NCBI GenBank assembly: GCA_028583605.1
Contig: CM053333.1
Span: 7,830,638 to 7,894,637 of the forward strand
Length of the DNA: 64,000 nucleotides
Source of the DNA: Dastarcus helophoroides
Lineage: Eukaryota; Arthropoda; Insecta; Coleoptera; Bothrideridae
Reading direction: 5' to 3'
Below are positions 58,199 through 64,000 of the stretch, piece after piece. The notes beneath the pieces were generated by a model. The model worked only from the letters and a program-made list of their open reading frames with translations. It did not search any database and was not told where the DNA came from. The number at the start of each line of letters is the position of its first letter. Position 1 is the stretch's first letter. A program made the translations under genes and the position numbers.

Positions 58199-59461
58199 CA
58201 GGAGTGGTTCAATAAGTATCCGTGTTAGAAATGAAGACACCACTTTTTTCAAAAAAATGGTTTTTTATTTTTCAACATAGTCTCCTTTTAGAAAGATACA
58301 CTTCTCCCAACGTTCCGGCCATTTTTTTAACCCCTCCAAAAAATAGGATTTGTTGAACTCTCCAAAATACGTCTCTGTCGCGGCGATGACTTCCTCGTTT
58401 CAGCTAAATTTTTTTCCCGCGAGCCATTTCTTCATGTTAGGGAACAAGAAAAAGTCGCTGGGAGCCAGATCGGGTGAATACGGGGGATGCGGCAGCGATT
58501 CATAACGCAATTCATGCAGTTTGGCGGCGACAATACCACATCAATGTGCTGGTGCGTTATCGTGATGAAACAATACCTTTTTTTTTCGCCAAATGCGGCC
58601 GTGTCTTTTTTAATTTTTTGTCGAAGCGGTCCAATAACTCACTGTAGCATTGTCCAGGGATCGTTCTTCCTTTTTCTAAAAAAATCCATGAGGATGACGT
58701 CCTTCGCTTCCCAAAAAATCGTCGCCATGACCTTACCGGCCGATGGGACTGTCTTCGCCTTCTTTGATGCAGGTTCACCGGGAGAAATTCATTGTTTTAA
58801 TCGTTGCTTAGTTTCTGGTGTGTAATGATGAATCCAGGTTTCATCAACGGTGACAACTTGACGCAAAGATCCTTCGGATCTCGCTTAAATTGCCCCAAAC
58901 ACTGCTTCGAAGATAACTGCCGCATCCGCTTGTTGTCCAGCGTGAGCAATCGCGGCACCCATACAATTTTTTCATCACCAACTTATCATGTAAAATATTA
59001 ATTGCTGTTCCGGTACACACACCTACGGCCTTTGCTACTTCGCGCACTTTCGTTCGTCGATCAGCGAGAATCATGTCGTGGACTTTTTCAATAATTTCCT
59101 CGGTCGGGCGTTCTGGTCGCTCCTCATCAAAAACGGATGTTCGCCCACGTTTAAATTCGTTGAACCAATATCTAGCGGTGGTCATAGATGGCGACGTGTC
59201 CCCATAAACAGCATCCAACTTTGCTTTTATCTCCTCGCATTTTTTCCCATCCAAAAACAAAAAGCGAATTACCGAACGATACTGCTCTTTTTCCATCTTA
59301 GCGAAAATCACGAAACACGCCTGACTCGGATGGCTGCCAAATCAATTAGTCTAAAATTTGTATTAGCGTCGTCTAATAGATGGCAGCACACGATGATAAC
59401 ACTAACTTCACTCAGGAACATCCTCTGTCTTCAAACACGGGTACTTAATGAACCGCCCTCG
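58199..59461 (-). mobile_element. Mariner element with both ends, 1263 bp
   Basis: Ends CAGGAGTGGTTCAATAAGTA (left) and CGAGGGCGGTTCATTAAGTA (right, minus strand) continue into YCCGTGTT, with 22 of 28 positions matching. TA flanks both (58197-58198 and 59462-59463). Confidence 0.92.
58240..59296 (-). pseudogene. Mariner transposase, several frameshifts
   Basis: From ATG at 59296 the minus strand encodes MEKEQYRSVIRFLFLDGKKC and GDTSPSMTTARYWFNEFKRG, the paired helix-turn-helix region, through INILHDKLVMKKL. Later frames carry VVTVDETWIHHYTPETKQR with the first catalytic Asp intact, FLEKGRTIPGQCYSELLDRF, VLFHHDNAPAH, one stop, then ESLPHPPYSPDLAPSDFFLF with DD34D spacing. At least two frameshifts and one stop inactivate it; the catalytic residues themselves survive. 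It differs from the other mariners here in sequence and ends. Confidence 0.88.
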
Positions 59462-59499
59462 TATATAAAGGCTGTTTCAAATGGAGTTTCCATATTACA

Positions 59500-59612
59500 A
59501 TGTAAACGGAGACTCTTTTCTATAGAACTTCCAAGTTATGGAACTCGTTACCAAAAGGAATTTTCCTCAAAAATTACAACCGATCCTTGTTTAAGAAAGC
59601 GGTTCATCGCCA
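59500..59612 (+). mobile_element. LINE 3' fragment, plus orientation
   Basis: Encodes LFSIELPSYGTRYQKEFSSK then ITTDPCLRKRFIAI, the C-terminal LINE region, and abuts an oppositely oriented copy, forming a palindrome. Confidence 0.7.
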
Positions 59613-59915
59613 TCTTTTTTTTTAAGTTTAATCCACTCGCAAAGGGTAACCCCATTATGCTTTCAAAGCACTGCGAGTAGGATGCGGAAACAAGGATAGA
59701 TGGCGATGAACCGCCTTGTTAAACAAGGATGGGTTGTTTTTGGGAAAATTCCTTTCGGTAACAAGTTCCATAACTTGGAAGTTCTATAGAAAAAAGAGTC
59801 TCCGTAGACAGAAGTCCTCACTGTGTCAAGCTGGACCGCACAGGAATTTGCTGTCTCCGACTGTCTAGTACGCCTCAAGAATCTTGCCCTTGGGGGGATC
59901 AATCCTATTAGTTCC
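59613..59915 (-). mobile_element. LINE 3' end, minus orientation, with poly(A)
   Basis: On the minus strand: LIPPRARFLRRTRQSETANS, CAVQLDTVRTSVYGDSFFYR, TSKLWNLLPKGIFPK and RRFIAIYPCFRILLAVL, then GAGTGGATTAAACTT and an A-run (the T-run at about 59612-59622). This is the best-preserved copy of the 3' end of the family that built the 6416-11210 array. A jockey/CR1-like C-terminus is the nearest match. Confidence 0.8.
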
Positions 59916-59939
59916 TGCGAGCATCTTCCATGACAGTAC

Positions 59940-59994
59940 TTGTTTCCGCATCCTACTTGCAGTGGCTTGCGAGTGGATTAAACTTAAAAAAAAA
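59940..59994 (+). mobile_element. LINE 3' terminal stub with poly(A)
   Basis: TTTCCGCATCCTACTTGCAG then GCGAGTGGATTAAACTT and nine As: the last 55 bp of the same family, joined directly to mariner sequence at 59995. Confidence 0.65.
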
Positions 59995-60178
59995 GAAGAA
60001 AGGGGGAAGGTGCACCCGTCAAAGCAAAAACTCGCCTCACAGCTAGAAAGGTTCTTGCGATAGGATTTTGGGATTTTAAAGGAGTTGTGCACGTCGATTA
60101 TCTGCATGAACGTTGTACGATTAATGCTGCCTGGACTTGGGTCCACCATTACAACCCTGAATCTAAACAAGCAAGCAT
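59995..60178 (+). pseudogene. Mariner transposase fragments in permuted order
   Basis: 59995-60132 corresponds to the region after WRRKGE (GAPVKAKTRLTAGKV...DFLHE..TINAA) of the family at 44118. 60133-60178 corresponds to the region just before it (TWVHHYNPESKQAS). The two pieces are thus in reversed order but in the same orientation. The second is cut by the hAT-like end at 60179. Confidence 0.65.
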
Positions 60179-60849
60179 CAGTGGCGTGTCGTACCTTTTG
60201 TAAATGGGGAAGCTGATCGGAAAATAAAGCTTAAATGATTTTTTTTTAAATTTTGCCTTCTTTTGAAAATATCAAGTGTGACCTAGGAATTTTTTTTATT
60301 TTTGTAATAAATGATAAGCAAAAAAAATCTCGAGCCTGTAAGACTATAGGTGCAGCTAGAATAGTGTAGGGCAGGGGTATTTTCCTTCACCAAAACCCAA
60401 ATACAGGTAAAATTAATTTTGATGTATAAAATAACATTTATTTTTCAAAATTGAGCTGTTATAATGACTATTTCCTTGTTAATTAAAAATTTCATAAGGG
60501 GGTAATTTACTCCTATCAGAAGGGGTGGGGGTAAAAAAATTTTGTAAACTTTTATTTCGGTGTATATAGATAGTAGATGGATTTTAATAATCTCGAATTT
60601 TCCGGTTTTTTAAGTAGGTAGCTCAGCCTCCTATAAGGGAAGGGTGGAGGGAGGGGATGAGGGGTCATCGAAAAAATCTAAAAAAAATATTTTATTAGTT
60701 TCTCCTCAAAATACTTCGCTTCAGAAAAAAAAATAAAACAAAAATCATAAAAATACATCCTATCCTATACGTATCCGTGTAAGTGGTGTTTACCCCCCAA
60801 AAAAATTTTTTCGACAAAATCCAAAATTAAGTAAAATTAGCTTTGGTGT

Positions 60850-61206
60850 ATAAAATAACATATATTTTTTTCAAAATTTTGCTGACGTAATTACCATTTT
60901 TATGATTAAAAAACTTCTAAATGGGGTAGTTTGCCACCATAAGGAGGGTGGGAAAATTTTTAAAAATTTGTTTTTTTTTATTTCCCGTCAAAATAAAACT
61001 TTTGGGAAAAGAAACGACTCGAATATCATTTTTGGTATGTGAGAAACAGCAAAATCTACATTTTTTGCCCCAACTTTGAGGGGGTAAAAATACCCTTAAA
61101 ACCGTTTATCAGCCATTAAAAAAAATACGTGTCTCTTAGATTTTGGTCCTCTAAAATATATCCAAAAATTAGCAAAATCGGCGCCGGACACTTCGCGACC
61201 TTTCCT
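60850..61206 (-). repeat. Diverged single unit of the 16542-19290 array
   Basis: On the minus strand it reads GCGAAGTGTCCGGCGCCG, CGTATTTTTTTTAATGGC, TTAAGGGTATTTTTACCCCC, TCGTTTCTTTT.CCAAAAGTT, in the same order as the array units. Traces of further related sequence extend leftward to about 60400. Confidence 0.75.
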
Positions 61207-61249
61207 TGTCAGTAAAAGGTAAAAATCTTAGAAAAAAAAAAACGTAGAA

Positions 61250-62009
61250 GATCGACAATAGATTAAAACCCAGAACAAATTAAAAACCTAAAATTTTTAG
61301 ACAAATTTAAATTTTTTAAAATATACTAAAATTTCAAAAAGAAAAATTGTAATAGTTAACCGGAACCTTAAAAAAAATTGTCGATCTTTAAAAAAGTCGA
61401 AGTTTTTCAGTGAAGAAGTAAAATTTTAGGAAGAATTTTATGGAAAAAGAAGAGCTCGAAATTTCAATAAAAAATTGCAATTTTCCAAAGAAAGCTAAAT
61501 TTTCAAAATAAATTTGCAATTTCGAGAACAAAACGAATTAAAAAAAATCCAAATTTTCAGATAAATTCGAATTTTGAGCAAATTGGTAAAATACTTTCGA
61601 AAGAAAATTCCAAAAAAATTTCGAAAGGTGTTAAACTTTAAAAAAGGAAACATAAAGAGATAAAAAAAATAATTTGCCTAATTGGGAAAAAAGGGGAAAT
61701 TTCGAAAAAAATGACATTATCGACAGTTCTCAAAAAGGCAAAATTTTGGAAAAAAAACGTGGAATTTCGACAATAGATTGAAAGAAACCCAAAACAAATT
61801 TAAAAACCTTAAATTTGTAGACAATTTAGAAGTTTTTGAAAAATTGCAAAATTTCGGGAAGAGAATTCATAAAATGAAACTGGAAGTTTAGAAAAAAAAT
61901 GTTGAAATTTAAAAAAGAGTCTTTCAGAAAAGAAGAAAAAACTCAAATTTTTGGAAAAATCTGTAGTTTTTTTTGTTTGCATTCTCTTTATATTAAGAAT
62001 ATGCAATAA

Positions 62010-62084
<75 letters not shown>

Positions 62085-64000
62085 TCAAGGAAAAAATCTA
62101 GATTTTAAGAAATGCTTGAAACTTTGACAAAATATTACAATTTTCCAGAGAGAGTTAAATTTTGAGAATAAATTTGAAATTTCGAAAACAAAAGAATCTA
62201 AAAAAATCCGAATTTTTAAATGAATTCGAATTTTGAGAGAATTTGTAAAATAATTTTGAAAGAACATTGCAAGAAAATTTTGAGAAGTGTTTAATTTAAA
62301 AAAAAAAGGTCAAAATTTCCCAGAAAACCGAATTTTGAGAAAAAGGAAGAGATTTCGAAAAAAATTGTGAAAAATGAAGAGATTAAAAAAAATGAATGTG
62401 TCTTAAGTTTTCAAATAAGGGCAAAATTTCAGAAAAAAAAAACGTCGAATTTCAACAATAGATTAACCCCAAAACAAATTTAAAAACCTGAAATTTGTAG
62501 ACAATTTAAAAGTTTTTGAAAAATTGCAAAATTTCGGCAAGAGAATTCATAAAATGAAACTGGAAGTTTAGAAAAAAATGTTGAAATTTAAAAGAGTCTT
62601 TCAGAAAAGAAGAAAAAACTCAAATTTTTGGAAAAATCTGTAGTTTTTTTGTTTGCATTCTCTTTATATTAAGAATATGCAATAAATTATTATTATTATT
62701 ATTATTATTTCAAGGAAAAAAATCTAGATTTTAAGAAATGCTTGAAACTTCGACAAAAAATTACAATTTTCCAGAGAGAGTTAAATTTTGAGAATAAATT
62801 TGAAATTTCGAAAACAAAAGAATCTAAAAAAATCCGAATTTTTAAATGAATTCGAATTTTGAGAAAATTTGTAAAATAATTTTGAAAGAACATTGCAAGA
62901 AAATTTTGAGAAGTGTTTAACTTAAAAAAAAAGGTCAAAATTTCCCAGAAAACCGAATTTTGAGAAAAAGGAAGAGGTTTCGATAAAAATTGTGAAAAAT
63001 GAAGAGATTAAAAAAAATGAATGTGTCTTACGTTTTTAAAAAAGGGCAAAATTTCAGAAAAAAAAAACGTCGAATTTCAACAATAGATTAACCCCAAAAC
63101 AAATTAAAAAAAAAACAAATTTAATTTTTATATAGATCCGAGATCATTAAAAAAGTCGAGGTATTTAGAGAAATAGAAAAAAGTCAAATATTAGGAAAAA
63201 TTTCAAGGAAAAAGTCAAAATTTAAAAAAAATTCTAAATTTCGATAAAAATTTGCCATTTTCCAGAGAAAATTAAATTTTAAGAATAAATTTGAAATTTT
63301 AGAAACAAGACGAGTTAAAAAAACTCCTAATTTTTAGACAAATCGAATTTTGAGAAAATTGGTAAAATAATTTCGAAAGGAAAGGGAATGTCGATAAAAC
63401 TTCCGATTTCGAGAAGTGTTAAATTTTAAAAAAATGTCAAAATTTTCCAGAGAAAGTCAAATTTTAAGAAAATATTTAAAATTTGAGATTTGAAAATAGA
63501 TCAATTTCGTTCGAAATAAAAGTTGATATGTCTGAATTTTGAAAAAAGAGAATTCGAAAAATATAAATTTATGAAAAATTCTCAAAAAAGCAAAATTGTA
63601 GAAAAAAAACGTCGAATTTTGACAATAGCTTGAAACACAAAACAAGTTTAAGAACTTGAAATTTTTAGAGAAATTTGAATTTTGTGAAAAATTGTAAAAT
63701 CTCGAAAGGAGAAATTGTAAAAGACTCAAAGTTTAGAAAATATTGTCGAATTTTAAAAAGTGGAAGTGTTCCAGAGAAGAAGTAAATATATAATTTACAA
63801 TTTTCCAGAAAAAGTTAAATTTGGAGAATAAATTTGAAAATTTCGATAAAAATTTGCAATTTTCCAGAGAAAATTAAATTTTAAGAATAAATTTGGAATT
63901 TCAAAAACAAGACGAATTAAAAAAACTCCTAATTTTTAGACAAATCGAATTTTGAGAAAATTGGTAAAATAATTTCGAAAGGAAAGAGAATGTTGATAAA
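61250..64000. repeat. A-rich degenerate satellite (reverse complement of 1-2140)
   Basis: AAATTTCGAAAA, AATTTTGAGAAAA and TCCAGAGAAA variants fill the region. Whole blocks are reverse complements of parts of 1-1900. Short Phe/Lys-rich frames are incidental. Confidence 0.8.
61770..63080. repeat. Tandem duplication of about 630-680 bp with variable microsatellite
   Basis: The block around GAATATGCAATAAATT at 61998 recurs at 62672, and CAAGGAAAAAATCTAGATTT at 62086 recurs at 62711. The different offsets (674 and 625) arise because the (TTA)n between them is 74 bp in the first copy (62011-62084) and about 24 bp in the second (62687-62710). Confidence 0.88.

Larger units (their letters stand above)
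60179..64000. mobile_element. Probable hAT-like element, left end, running off the window
   Basis: CAGTGGCGTGTCGTACC at 60179 interrupts the mariner fragment after GCAAGCAT (60171-60178, the expected 8-bp duplication), and resembles the CAGTGGCGGCTGG end at 51869. The contents are a diverged unit of the 16542 array (inverted, about 60850-61206) and then A-rich satellite to the window edge. The right end is outside, so this is a reasoned guess. Confidence 0.5.

Noticed and set aside
58557..58778. Basic minus-strand frame within the 58199 mariner (HQRRRRQSHRPVRSWRR)
   Set aside because: A frame-shadow of the transposase core; the true reading in this stretch is visible in another frame.

Overview
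This window is AT-rich, intron-poor eukaryotic DNA, almost certainly from an insect or another arthropod. The evidence is one recognisable developmental gene (a FoxQ2/fd102C-like forkhead factor on the minus strand at 31300-32202), a dense load of mariner elements, non-LTR fragments ending in poly(A) or (GATT)n, tRNA-like repeats, hAT-like elements, and a decayed kinase fragment with a 54-bp intron. There is no operon structure and no prokaryotic signal. The species cannot be read from the sequence. Apart from the forkhead gene, almost everything is repeats in various states of decay.

Layout. 1-2282: T-rich degenerate repeat ending in a hAT-like terminus, probably one element running in from the left. 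2283-6400: low-coding DNA with two copies of a tRNA-like repeat and a small hAT-like MITE. 6416-11210: tandem array of about 290-bp units derived from the 3' coding end of a non-LTR retrotransposon, interrupted by a foldback retroposon and a nearly intact mariner. 11210-16541: sparse DNA with two small foldback retroposons and a LINE 3' end. 16542-19290: tandem array of about 325/390-bp units. 19444-22873: two oppositely oriented solo-LTR-like copies flanking a hAT-like element. 23117-28530: a foldback retroposon, a 1.1-kb pure-purine hexanucleotide tract, a 283-bp minisatellite and a TTC-type microsatellite. 29140-29965: Wee1/Myt1-type kinase remnant and a LINE 3' end. 31300-33143: the forkhead gene and its upstream region.

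33303-44067 is a large inverted duplication. Its left arm has gained a 1654-bp CACTA-like element and a 2902-bp hAT-like element; the right arm keeps both empty sites, so each insertion and its target-site duplication can be read to the base. 44118-51420 holds four different mariner-type transposase remnants and a nested retroposon/TA-element insertion. 51869-56473 is a 4.6-kb hAT-like element filled with satellite DNA. 58199-59461 is another mariner with clear ends. 59500-60178 is a tangle of LINE and mariner pieces, and 60179 to the right edge looks like the start of another satellite-filled hAT-like element.

Two patterns tie the region together. First, the A/T-rich 'TCGAAATTT' satellite that dominates the window sits inside hAT-like elements with 8-bp target duplications, and often switches from T-rich to A-rich within an element. 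Second, two dispersed foldback families with 10-14-bp target duplications carry a hammerhead-like hairpin (CTGAAGA, one extra base, a stem, then GAAAC) whose stem pairing varies compensatorily between copies. This suggests non-autonomous Penelope-like retroelements. It is the observation most worth following up.
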